Of a stretch of 64,000 nt of DNA, positions 1 to 12,100 are shown in pieces. Source of the DNA: Chaetorhynchus papuensis (taxonomy: Eukaryota; Chordata; Aves; Passeriformes; Rhipiduridae); contig VWYX01000211.1 in assembly GCA_013396525.1 (NCBI GenBank), forward strand, positions 826,223 to 890,222. Direction: 5' to 3'. The notes under the pieces are model-generated. The model saw only the letters and a program-made list of their open reading frames with translations. It ran no database searches and was not told the origin of the DNA. The position numbers and the translations under genes are program-made. Position 1 is the stretch's first letter; every line of letters begins with the position of its first letter.

Positions 1-3000
1 GGAAGGAAGGAAGGAAGGAAGGAAGGAAGGAAGGAAGGAGGAAGGAAGGAAGGAAGGAAGGAAGGAAGGAAGGAAGGAAGGAAGGAGGAAGGAAGGAAGG
101 AAGGAAGGAAGGAAGGAAGGAAGGAAGGAAGGAGGAAGGAAGGAAGGAAGGAAGGAAGGAAGGAAGGAAGGAAGGAAGGAGGAAGGAAGGAAGGAAGGAA
201 GGAAGGAAGGAAGGAAGGAAGGAAGGAGGAAGGAAGGAAGGAAGGAAGGAAGGAAGGAAGGAAGGAAGGAAGGAGGAAGGAAGGAAGGAAGGAAGGAAGG
301 AAGGAAGGAAGGAAGGAAGGAGGAAGGAAGGAAGGAAGGAAGGAAGGAAGGAAGGAAGGAAGGAAGGAGGAAGGAAGGAAGGAAGGAAGGAAGGAAGGAA
401 GGAAGGAAGGAAGGAGGAAGGAAGGAAGGAAGGAAGGAAGGAAGGAAGGAAGGAAGGAAGGAGGAAGGAAGGAAGGAAGGAAGGAAGGAAGGAAGGAAGG
501 AAGGAAGGAGGAAGGAAGGAAGGAAGGAAGGAAGGAAGGAAGGAAGGAAGGAAGGAGGAAGGAAGGAAGGAAGGAAGGAAGGAAGGAAGGAAGGAAGGAA
601 GGAGGAAGGAAGGAAGGAAGGAAGGAAGGAAGGAAGGAAGGAAGGAAGGAGGAAGGAAGGAAGGAAGGAAGGAAGGAAGGAAGGAAGGAAGGAAGGAGGA
701 AGGAAGGAAGGAAGGAAGGAAGGAAGGAAGGAAGGAAGGAAGGAGGAAGGAAGGAAGGAAGGAAGGAAGGAAGGAAGGAAGGAAGGAAGGAGGAAGGAAG
801 GAAGGAAGGAAGGAAGGAAGGAAGGAAGGAAGGAAGGAGGAAGGAAGGAAGGAAGGAAGGAAGGAAGGAAGGAAGGAAGGAAGGAGGAAGGAAGGAAGGA
901 AGGAAGGAAGGAAGGAAGGAAGGAAGGAAGGAGGAAGGAAGGAAGGAAGGAAGGAAGGAAGGAAGGAAGGAAGGAAGGAGGAAGGAAGGAAGGAAGGAAG
1001 GAAGGAAGGAAGGAAGGAAGGAAGGAGGAAGGAAGGAAGGAAGGAAGGAAGGAAGGAAGGAAGGAAGGAAGGAGGAAGGAAGGAAGGAAGGAAGGAAGGA
1101 AGGAAGGAAGGAAGGAAGGAGGAAGGAAGGAAGGAAGGAAGGAAGGAAGGAAGGAAGGAAGGAAGGAGGAAGGAAGGAAGGAAGGAAGGAAGGAAGGAAG
1201 GAAGGAAGGAAGGAGGAAGGAAGGAAGGAAGGAAGGAAGGAAGGAAGGAAGGAAGGAAGGAGGAAGGAAGGAAGGAAGGAAGGAAGGAAGGAAGGAAGGA
1301 AGGAAGGAGGAAGGAAGGAAGGAAGGAAGGAAGGAAGGAAGGAAGGAAGGAAGGAGGAAGGAAGGAAGGAAGGAAGGAAGGAAGGAAGGAAGGAAGGAAG
1401 GAGGAAGGAAGGAAGGAAGGAAGGAAGGAAGGAAGGAAGGAAGGAAGGAGGAAGGAAGGAAGGAAGGAAGGAAGGAAGGAAGGAAGGAAGGAAGGAGGAA
1501 GGAAGGAAGGAAGGAAGGAAGGAAGGAAGGAAGGAAGGAAGGAGGAAGGAAGGAAGGAAGGAAGGAAGGAAGGAAGGAAGGAAGGAAGGAGGAAGGAAGG
1601 AAGGAAGGAAGGAAGGAAGGAAGGAAGGAAGGAAGGAGGAAGGAAGGAAGGAAGGAAGGAAGGAAGGAAGGAAGGAAGGAAGGAGGAAGGAAGGAAGGAA
1701 GGAAGGAAGGAAGGAAGGAAGGAAGGAAGGAGGAAGGAAGGAAGGAAGGAAGGAAGGAAGGAAGGAAGGAAGGAAGGAGGAAGGAAGGAAGGAAGGAAGG
1801 AAGGAAGGAAGGAAGGAAGGAAGGAGGAAGGAAGGAAGGAAGGAAGGAAGGAAGGAAGGAAGGAAGGAAGGAGGAAGGAAGGAAGGAAGGAAGGAAGGAA
1901 GGAAGGAAGGAAGGAAGGAGGAAGGAAGGAAGGAAGGAAGGAAGGAAGGAAGGAAGGAAGGAAGGAGGAAGGAAGGAAGGAAGGAAGGAAGGAAGGAAGG
2001 AAGGAAGGAAGGAGGAAGGAAGGAAGGAAGGAAGGAAGGAAGGAAGGAAGGAAGGAAGGAGGAAGGAAGGAAGGAAGGAAGGAAGGAAGGAAGGAAGGAA
2101 GGAAGGAGGAAGGAAGGAAGGAAGGAAGGAAGGAAGGAAGGAAGGAAGGAAGGAGGAAGGAAGGAAGGAAGGAAGGAAGGAAGGAAGGAAGGAAGGAAGG
2201 AGGAAGGAAGGAAGGAAGGAAGGAAGGAAGGAAGGAAGGAAGGAAGGAGGAAGGAAGGAAGGAAGGAAGGAAGGAAGGAAGGAAGGAAGGAAGGAGGAAG
2301 GAAGGAAGGAAGGAAGGAAGGAAGGAAGGAAGGAAGGAAGGAGGAAGGAAGGAAGGAAGGAAGGAAGGAAGGAAGGAAGGAAGGAAGGAGGAAGGAAGGA
2401 AGGAAGGAAGGAAGGAAGGAAGGAAGGAAGGAAGGAGGAAGGAAGGAAGGAAGGAAGGAAGGAAGGAAGGAAGGAAGGAAGGAGGAAGGAAGGAAGGAAG
2501 GAAGGAAGGAAGGAAGGAAGGAAGGAAGGAGGAAGGAAGGAAGGAAGGAAGGAAGGAAGGAAGGAAGGAAGGAAGGAGGAAGGAAGGAAGGAAGGAAGGA
2601 AGGAAGGAAGGAAGGAAGGAAGGAGGAAGGAAGGAAGGAAGGAAGGAAGGAAGGAAGGAAGGAAGGAAGGAGGAAGGAAGGAAGGAAGGAAGGAAGGAAG
2701 GAAGGAAGGAAGGAAGGAGGAAGGAAGGAAGGAAGGAAGGAAGGAAGGAAGGAAGGAAGGAAGGAGGAAGGAAGGAAGGAAGGAAGGAAGGAAGGAAGGA
2801 AGGAAGGAAGGAGGAAGGAAGGAAGGAAGGAAGGAAGGAAGGAAGGAAGGAAGGAAGGAGGAAGGAAGGAAGGAAGGAAGGAAGGAAGGAAGGAAGGAAG
2901 GAAGGAGGAAGGAAGGAAGGAAGGAAGGAAGGAAGGAAGGAAGGAAGGAAGGAGGAAGGAAGGAAGGAAGGAAGGAAGGAAGGAAGGAAGGAAGGAAGGA

Positions 3001-6000
3001 GGAAGGAAGGAAGGAAGGAAGGAAGGAAGGAAGGAAGGAAGGAAGGAGGAAGGAAGGAAGGAAGGAAGGAAGGAAGGAAGGAAGGAAGGAAGGAGGAAGG
3101 AAGGAAGGAAGGAAGGAAGGAAGGAAGGAAGGAAGGAAGGAGGAAGGAAGGAAGGAAGGAAGGAAGGAAGGAAGGAAGGAAGGAAGGAGGAAGGAAGGAA
3201 GGAAGGAAGGAAGGAAGGAAGGAAGGAAGGAAGGAGGAAGGAAGGAAGGAAGGAAGGAAGGAAGGAAGGAAGGAAGGAAGGAGGAAGGAAGGAAGGAAGG
3301 AAGGAAGGAAGGAAGGAAGGAAGGAAGGAGGAAGGAAGGAAGGAAGGAAGGAAGGAAGGAAGGAAGGAAGGAAGGAGGAAGGAAGGAAGGAAGGAAGGAA
3401 GGAAGGAAGGAAGGAAGGAAGGAGGAAGGAAGGAAGGAAGGAAGGAAGGAAGGAAGGAAGGAAGGAAGGAGGAAGGAAGGAAGGAAGGAAGGAAGGAAGG
3501 AAGGAAGGAAGGAAGGAGGAAGGAAGGAAGGAAGGAAGGAAGGAAGGAAGGAAGGAAGGAAGGAGGAAGGAAGGAAGGAAGGAAGGAAGGAAGGAAGGAA
3601 GGAAGGAAGGAGGAAGGAAGGAAGGAAGGAAGGAAGGAAGGAAGGAAGGAAGGAAGGAGGAAGGAAGGAAGGAAGGAAGGAAGGAAGGAAGGAAGGAAGG
3701 AAGGAGGAAGGAAGGAAGGAAGGAAGGAAGGAAGGAAGGAAGGAAGGAAGGAGGAAGGAAGGAAGGAAGGAAGGAAGGAAGGAAGGAAGGAAGGAAGGAG
3801 GAAGGAAGGAAGGAAGGAAGGAAGGAAGGAAGGAAGGAAGGAAGGAGGAAGGAAGGAAGGAAGGAAGGAAGGAAGGAAGGAAGGAAGGAAGGAGGAAGGA
3901 AGGAAGGAAGGAAGGAAGGAAGGAAGGAAGGAAGGAAGGAGGAAGGAAGGAAGGAAGGAAGGAAGGAAGGAAGGAAGGAAGGAAGGAGGAAGGAAGGAAG
4001 GAAGGAAGGAAGGAAGGAAGGAAGGAAGGAAGGAGGAAGGAAGGAAGGAAGGAAGGAAGGAAGGAAGGAAGGAAGGAAGGAGGAAGGAAGGAAGGAAGGA
4101 AGGAAGGAAGGAAGGAAGGAAGGAAGGAGGAAGGAAGGAAGGAAGGAAGGAAGGAAGGAAGGAAGGAAGGAAGGAGGAAGGAAGGAAGGAAGGAAGGAAG
4201 GAAGGAAGGAAGGAAGGAAGGAGGAAGGAAGGAAGGAAGGAAGGAAGGAAGGAAGGAAGGAAGGAAGGAGGAAGGAAGGAAGGAAGGAAGGAAGGAAGGA
4301 AGGAAGGAAGGAAGGAGGAAGGAAGGAAGGAAGGAAGGAAGGAAGGAAGGAAGGAAGGAAGGAGGAAGGAAGGAAGGAAGGAAGGAAGGAAGGAAGGAAG
4401 GAAGGAAGGAGGAAGGAAGGAAGGAAGGAAGGAAGGAAGGAAGGAAGGAAGGAAGGAGGAAGGAAGGAAGGAAGGAAGGAAGGAAGGAAGGAAGGAAGGA
4501 AGGAGGAAGGAAGGAAGGAAGGAAGGAAGGAAGGAAGGAAGGAAGGAAGGAGGAAGGAAGGAAGGAAGGAAGGAAGGAAGGAAGGAAGGAAGGAAGGAGG
4601 AAGGAAGGAAGGAAGGAAGGAAGGAAGGAAGGAAGGAAGGAAGGAGGAAGGAAGGAAGGAAGGAAGGAAGGAAGGAAGGAAGGAAGGAAGGAGGAAGGAA
4701 GGAAGGAAGGAAGGAAGGAAGGAAGGAAGGAAGGAAGGAGGAAGGAAGGAAGGAAGGAAGGAAGGAAGGAAGGAAGGAAGGAAGGAGGAAGGAAGGAAGG
4801 AAGGAAGGAAGGAAGGAAGGAAGGAAGGAAGGAGGAAGGAAGGAAGGAAGGAAGGAAGGAAGGAAGGAAGGAAGGAAGGAGGAAGGAAGGAAGGAAGGAA
4901 GGAAGGAAGGAAGGAAGGAAGGAAGGAGGAAGGAAGGAAGGAAGGAAGGAAGGAAGGAAGGAAGGAAGGAAGGAGGAAGGAAGGAAGGAAGGAAGGAAGG
5001 AAGGAAGGAAGGAAGGAAGGAGGAAGGAAGGAAGGAAGGAAGGAAGGAAGGAAGGAAGGAAGGAAGGAGGAAGGAAGGAAGGAAGGAAGGAAGGAAGGAA
5101 GGAAGGAAGGAAGGAGGAAGGAAGGAAGGAAGGAAGGAAGGAAGGAAGGAAGGAAGGAAGGAGGAAGGAAGGAAGGAAGGAAGGAAGGAAGGAAGGAAGG
5201 AAGGAAGGAGGAAGGAAGGAAGGAAGGAAGGAAGGAAGGAAGGAAGGAAGGAAGGAGGAAGGAAGGAAGGAAGGAAGGAAGGAAGGAAGGAAGGAAGGAA
5301 GGAGGAAGGAAGGAAGGAAGGAAGGAAGGAAGGAAGGAAGGAAGGAAGGAGGAAGGAAGGAAGGAAGGAAGGAAGGAAGGAAGGAAGGAAGGAAGGAGGA
5401 AGGAAGGAAGGAAGGAAGGAAGGAAGGAAGGAAGGAAGGAAGGAGGAAGGAAGGAAGGAAGGAAGGAAGGAAGGAAGGAAGGAAGGAAGGAGGAAGGAAG
5501 GAAGGAAGGAAGGAAGGAAGGAAGGAAGGAAGGAAGGAGGAAGGAAGGAAGGAAGGAAGGAAGGAAGGAAGGAAGGAAGGAAGGAGGAAGGAAGGAAGGA
5601 AGGAAGGAAGGAAGGAAGGAAGGAAGGAAGGAGGAAGGAAGGAAGGAAGGAAGGAAGGAAGGAAGGAAGGAAGGAAGGAGGAAGGAAGGAAGGAAGGAAG
5701 GAAGGAAGGAAGGAAGGAAGGAAGGAGGAAGGAAGGAAGGAAGGAAGGAAGGAAGGAAGGAAGGAAGGAAGGAGGAAGGAAGGAAGGAAGGAAGGAAGGA
5801 AGGAAGGAAGGAAGGAAGGAGGAAGGAAGGAAGGAAGGAAGGAAGGAAGGAAGGAAGGAAGGAAGGAGGAAGGAAGGAAGGAAGGAAGGAAGGAAGGAAG
5901 GAAGGAAGGAAGGAGGAAGGAAGGAAGGAAGGAAGGAAGGAAGGAAGGAAGGAAGGAAGGAGGAAGGAAGGAAGGAAGGAAGGAAGGAAGGAAGGAAGGA

Positions 6001-9000
6001 AGGAAGGAGGAAGGAAGGAAGGAAGGAAGGAAGGAAGGAAGGAAGGAAGGAAGGAGGAAGGAAGGAAGGAAGGAAGGAAGGAAGGAAGGAAGGAAGGAAG
6101 GAGGAAGGAAGGAAGGAAGGAAGGAAGGAAGGAAGGAAGGAAGGAAGGAGGAAGGAAGGAAGGAAGGAAGGAAGGAAGGAAGGAAGGAAGGAAGGAGGAA
6201 GGAAGGAAGGAAGGAAGGAAGGAAGGAAGGAAGGAAGGAAGGAGGAAGGAAGGAAGGAAGGAAGGAAGGAAGGAAGGAAGGAAGGAAGGAGGAAGGAAGG
6301 AAGGAAGGAAGGAAGGAAGGAAGGAAGGAAGGAAGGAGGAAGGAAGGAAGGAAGGAAGGAAGGAAGGAAGGAAGGAAGGAAGGAGGAAGGAAGGAAGGAA
6401 GGAAGGAAGGAAGGAAGGAAGGAAGGAAGGAGGAAGGAAGGAAGGAAGGAAGGAAGGAAGGAAGGAAGGAAGGAAGGAGGAAGGAAGGAAGGAAGGAAGG
6501 AAGGAAGGAAGGAAGGAAGGAAGGAGGAAGGAAGGAAGGAAGGAAGGAAGGAAGGAAGGAAGGAAGGAAGGAGGAAGGAAGGAAGGAAGGAAGGAAGGAA
6601 GGAAGGAAGGAAGGAAGGAGGAAGGAAGGAAGGAAGGAAGGAAGGAAGGAAGGAAGGAAGGAAGGAGGAAGGAAGGAAGGAAGGAAGGAAGGAAGGAAGG
6701 AAGGAAGGAAGGAGGAAGGAAGGAAGGAAGGAAGGAAGGAAGGAAGGAAGGAAGGAAGGAGGAAGGAAGGAAGGAAGGAAGGAAGGAAGGAAGGAAGGAA
6801 GGAAGGAGGAAGGAAGGAAGGAAGGAAGGAAGGAAGGAAGGAAGGAAGGAAGGAGGAAGGAAGGAAGGAAGGAAGGAAGGAAGGAAGGAAGGAAGGAAGG
6901 AGGAAGGAAGGAAGGAAGGAAGGAAGGAAGGAAGGAAGGAAGGAAGGAGGAAGGAAGGAAGGAAGGAAGGAAGGAAGGAAGGAAGGAAGGAAGGAGGAAG
7001 GAAGGAAGGAAGGAAGGAAGGAAGGAAGGAAGGAAGGAAGGAGGAAGGAAGGAAGGAAGGAAGGAAGGAAGGAAGGAAGGAAGGAAGGAGGAAGGAAGGA
7101 AGGAAGGAAGGAAGGAAGGAAGGAAGGAAGGAAGGAGGAAGGAAGGAAGGAAGGAAGGAAGGAAGGAAGGAAGGAAGGAAGGAGGAAGGAAGGAAGGAAG
7201 GAAGGAAGGAAGGAAGGAAGGAAGGAAGGAGGAAGGAAGGAAGGAAGGAAGGAAGGAAGGAAGGAAGGAAGGAAGGAGGAAGGAAGGAAGGAAGGAAGGA
7301 AGGAAGGAAGGAAGGAAGGAAGGAGGAAGGAAGGAAGGAAGGAAGGAAGGAAGGAAGGAAGGAAGGAAGGAGGAAGGAAGGAAGGAAGGAAGGAAGGAAG
7401 GAAGGAAGGAAGGAAGGAGGAAGGAAGGAAGGAAGGAAGGAAGGAAGGAAGGAAGGAAGGAAGGAGGAAGGAAGGAAGGAAGGAAGGAAGGAAGGAAGGA
7501 AGGAAGGAAGGAGGAAGGAAGGAAGGAAGGAAGGAAGGAAGGAAGGAAGGAAGGAAGGAGGAAGGAAGGAAGGAAGGAAGGAAGGAAGGAAGGAAGGAAG
7601 GAAGGAGGAAGGAAGGAAGGAAGGAAGGAAGGAAGGAAGGAAGGAAGGAAGGAGGAAGGAAGGAAGGAAGGAAGGAAGGAAGGAAGGAAGGAAGGAAGGA
7701 GGAAGGAAGGAAGGAAGGAAGGAAGGAAGGAAGGAAGGAAGGAAGGAGGAAGGAAGGAAGGAAGGAAGGAAGGAAGGAAGGAAGGAAGGAAGGAGGAAGG
7801 AAGGAAGGAAGGAAGGAAGGAAGGAAGGAAGGAAGGAAGGAGGAAGGAAGGAAGGAAGGAAGGAAGGAAGGAAGGAAGGAAGGAAGGAGGAAGGAAGGAA
7901 GGAAGGAAGGAAGGAAGGAAGGAAGGAAGGAAGGAGGAAGGAAGGAAGGAAGGAAGGAAGGAAGGAAGGAAGGAAGGAAGGAGGAAGGAAGGAAGGAAGG
8001 AAGGAAGGAAGGAAGGAAGGAAGGAAGGAGGAAGGAAGGAAGGAAGGAAGGAAGGAAGGAAGGAAGGAAGGAAGGAGGAAGGAAGGAAGGAAGGAAGGAA
8101 GGAAGGAAGGAAGGAAGGAAGGAGGAAGGAAGGAAGGAAGGAAGGAAGGAAGGAAGGAAGGAAGGAAGGAGGAAGGAAGGAAGGAAGGAAGGAAGGAAGG
8201 AAGGAAGGAAGGAAGGAGGAAGGAAGGAAGGAAGGAAGGAAGGAAGGAAGGAAGGAAGGAAGGAGGAAGGAAGGAAGGAAGGAAGGAAGGAAGGAAGGAA
8301 GGAAGGAAGGAGGAAGGAAGGAAGGAAGGAAGGAAGGAAGGAAGGAAGGAAGGAAGGAGGAAGGAAGGAAGGAAGGAAGGAAGGAAGGAAGGAAGGAAGG
8401 AAGGAGGAAGGAAGGAAGGAAGGAAGGAAGGAAGGAAGGAAGGAAGGAAGGAGGAAGGAAGGAAGGAAGGAAGGAAGGAAGGAAGGAAGGAAGGAAGGAG
8501 GAAGGAAGGAAGGAAGGAAGGAAGGAAGGAAGGAAGGAAGGAAGGAGGAAGGAAGGAAGGAAGGAAGGAAGGAAGGAAGGAAGGAAGGAAGGAGGAAGGA
8601 AGGAAGGAAGGAAGGAAGGAAGGAAGGAAGGAAGGAAGGAGGAAGGAAGGAAGGAAGGAAGGAAGGAAGGAAGGAAGGAAGGAAGGAGGAAGGAAGGAAG
8701 GAAGGAAGGAAGGAAGGAAGGAAGGAAGGAAGGAGGAAGGAAGGAAGGAAGGAAGGAAGGAAGGAAGGAAGGAAGGAAGGAGGAAGGAAGGAAGGAAGGA
8801 AGGAAGGAAGGAAGGAAGGAAGGAAGGAGGAAGGAAGGAAGGAAGGAAGGAAGGAAGGAAGGAAGGAAGGAAGGAGGAAGGAAGGAAGGAAGGAAGGAAG
8901 GAAGGAAGGAAGGAAGGAAGGAGGAAGGAAGGAAGGAAGGAAGGAAGGAAGGAAGGAAGGAAGGAAGGAGGAAGGAAGGAAGGAAGGAAGGAAGGAAGGA

Positions 9001-9026
9001 AGGAAGGAAGGAAGGAAGGAAGGAAG
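1..9026. repeat. GGAA polypurine array with exact 47-bp higher-order period
   Basis: The tract is tandem GGAA interrupted by a single shortened GGA once every 47 bases, so the higher-order unit is (GGAA)11 plus GGA. The shortened triplets start at 37, 84, 131, 178 and so on. The last is at 8967, exactly 190 periods after the first. Printed rows 2,820 bases apart (60 x 47) are identical wherever compared, and no substitution was seen. The left end runs off the window. The next expected triplet, at 9014, is missing, so the pattern breaks just before the N at 9027. One strand is pure purine, so it could form triplex or slipped DNA, and GGAA is the core of ETS-factor sites. It is stop-free on both strands but not coding. 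Confidence 0.97.
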
Positions 9027-9027
9027 N
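9027..9027. other. Single-base assembly gap (N)
   Basis: A lone N interrupts the GGAA tract. The 47-bp phasing is lost on its right side, so the two flanks were probably joined here without knowing the true length between them. Confidence 0.9.
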
Positions 9028-9116
9028 GAAGGAAGGAAGGAAGGAAGGAAGGAAGGAAGGAAGGAAGGAAGGAAGGAAGGAAGGAAGGAAGGAAGGAAGG
9101 AAGGAGGAAAGGAAAA
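9028..9116. repeat. Terminal plain GGAA microsatellite
   Basis: After the N the tract is uninterrupted GGAA for about 75 bases, with no GGA interruption. It then decays through GGA, GGAAA and GGAAAA into unique sequence at about 9117. The shift from a 47-phased to an unphased pattern marks this side as a different stretch of the locus or a different assembly piece. Confidence 0.95.
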
Positions 9117-12100
9117 CTCAATGTATGTTTGCAGCTGAAGGATTTCTGTTGAGGTAGAGAACATTTAGCAGGCCAGAAGAAAAAAAATACACTCATACAT
9201 GAATACTGAGGGTAAAAACCCCACACCAGATTGTATGTCTTATATCAAAGTTGTTAAAAACAGTCACTAAATGAGAATATATTAGTTATCCATCTTCTCT
9301 TGTCTTTCATACTGTGAAACAAAACACTAGAATGGTTTAAAAGAGTATCTATTGTTACTGCAAAACAAAACTAGCTTATTTGGGCCATGAATGCATATTT
9401 AACTATTTGCTTCATTTAACTGATTTATTATGTTTTTGAGATTAATTTTTGGTAGATGGCAGTGCTCTCATGTTTAGGGTAAAATTAAATATCAGAAAGA
9501 AAAACTGGAATTTGGATTGTTCTGATTTCCAAATTCTATTCTAGCTGTTACAATTAAAAACATGGTAATCTTCGCTTATTACAAAATTTATAGCAGTTTT
9601 CCTTATAAAATGTGGAAATAGATGCAGAATGCATTTTTTATAGTTCACATAATTCCTCCTCTACTATTCCATTGCTTTGATCAAGGGCGCAGTGTGGTTA
9701 CAAGCTCAGTTCTCCTGGTTATATCACAATAGTGTACCTGCTCTTTCCAAGAGGCTGGTAAGATAAAATTGTGGAAAATTAGGTGGAGGATAATTTTTTA
9801 TTTTTATTTTTCAACATGCTGTATGAATTTTCATCATGTCACAGAAAAGCACAGTGAAAATGCAATTACAGCCAAGACAGATATTTCACAAAACATATTC
9901 AAACTCCTAAGGAACTGCTAGAGGTGCTGCAATAAAAATATTTATATTTTTATTGCAGCCCCTGTGTTCTTATTGGACCCTAGTTTTCTGAGATCGATGA
10001 CCACCAGTAATCAGAAAATCATTTCCTGTAAAAAAGCAAGACCTGGGCTTTTTTTTTTCAGCTTTAGAACAAGTAGAACAATAGTGTGAAGTCCTGTTAC
10101 CAGGGAGTCTTTATGGATCTCAGCACTTCATACGAGAGAGAAAAAACTACAATACAAACAACTTGTGGCACTTCTGTTTGTTTTGTAGATTTTTGGGGGC
10201 AGGTGAGGAGTTTCTTCTCATTAGGACCCCAGGCCACTCTGAAATCATGCAGAAGATTTTCAGATCTGTAATATGGTATTCTTTAGCTGATTCTCAAGAA
10301 AATAGGTTCTTCTACCTTGCAGTGTTTACTATAAGGATGTTATCCACAGTGTTGTTGTGTACATTACTTGATATACACTTTTCTGAGAGTGAAAATATTT
10401 TAGGTATTTCTAGTTATATTCAATGGAAATAAAAAGGCAAAGTTGGTGTTTTATCATGTTTTAAAATGTTTTATACTTTTATGCTTAATGAATAATATAA
10501 AAGTAATTTAAAATGTTAGGTAACTTGAAGGTAGGGGGAATTAAGAAAATATTTCTTGGAAACATTGAAATTCACATCCTGTTTAGCAGCATCTCCAATG
10601 ATATGTAGCCAATTTGGTGTTGCTACATGATCCTCATAACGTCTCCTGAGGTTTAAAGAATATATTTCAGGAGTATTGCACTGCAAACCCCCACTAATGT
10701 AAAAGGCTCTTTGTTCTGCCAGGAAACAGGCAAAGCATTTTAGCTCTGTTGGAAAATTAATAGCTCAGCAAGATTTGCTTTGAGAAGGTCAGGTACTGTC
10801 TACGATTGTACCTCTCATTCTATGAATACATTTTCCCACGGTCTGAAAACCATTCCTGTATATGGCCTGATGCCCTGAGCTAGTTTATAAATAAAGTTAC
10901 AGCCAATACTTCTTGAAATCCAGATTTTTAAATACAGTCAATTCATTTAGGAGATAAACAAGTTTGTCCAGAAATACTTAAGGACTAAATCACAGCATCT
11001 TTTCAAAACAAAAATTATTCTAGTACAAACTGAGTCTTATGCATGATAACATAATGCAATTTTTTACACTTACTTTTGACTCTGTCAGGATCAGTATCAG
11101 AATCAGTTTATTTACTGCTCAGTGAGACTGAATTCAGAATTTGGCAGTCTCTAAGTAGCTTGGGTTGCGTGCGATCTGTGCAGTAGTCAGTTAGCCTTTC
11201 CTGTCCTTTCAGACCTTGCCACCACAATACAAAATTGACTACCCACATGCGATTAATAAATACAGACTGTTTACTTAGATTTTAAGAGCTCTGTTTTGGA
11301 ATTTAATGTGGAGTAAGAACAGATGCAATACAGCACATAGAGTGCTTGCGTGACCTAATTAGATTGTTCAATCATTTGTTAAAATCAAAGGATATGAAGA
11401 TGTCTTCATCTTTTTTCATCATTTCCCTGAAATCTGGAAAAAAAAATCCCATCACTTTACATTTATTGGCAAAGTCTTTGAAAACATTTTATATTATGCC
11501 CTAGTTATACTTGCATTTAATTAAATCTACCTGTCACCACTATTGAAAAGACTTCTTTATCGATAAGTGCAAGTAGGATAAAGTTAGAAAAGTGATTACA
11601 ATGCGGACTCTATCATCTCTTACTACGAATATTAAATAAAGTTAACATATTAGCATATCTTCTCTCTTTTTTTCCTAGTTTAAATAAAAGTAACTTGCTT
11701 AAGCACTGTTTGTCGGATGAAGAAATTAACATTTCATTAAGTACTAATAAATACAGTAATGACCATGGGGTGGTTTCTTTTTTTTTCAAATGTGTGAAAA
11801 ATATTCTTGTGGTGTCACCTTCTCCTGCCTTATCATTCTAATTAGAGTGCTGTCATCTTTCATGACAATCAAAATACATTTATCGATTCTTTCTTTTCAT
11901 CTAGTAGAGCAGAGGCAACAGATTCAGGCAAACAGAAAAGTCCTCAATTGATACTTTTCTTTTAATAATAAATCTCTAAATGGAATAATGTAAGAATAAC
12001 CTCCTCTGGATAACTGTGTGAAATCCCAGTAATCACTATGAGACCAGACAAAATTTTGTAGTAAAAGATTTGTTTTAATAAAATCTATTAAATTAAAGCC

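Noticed and set aside
1..9116. Stop-free reading frames through the whole GGAA array (a repeating G-R-K-E peptide or its antisense F-L-P-S).
   Set aside because: The absence of stops follows trivially from the tetranucleotide. There is no start codon, and the frame changes at each GGA interruption, so it is not a gene.
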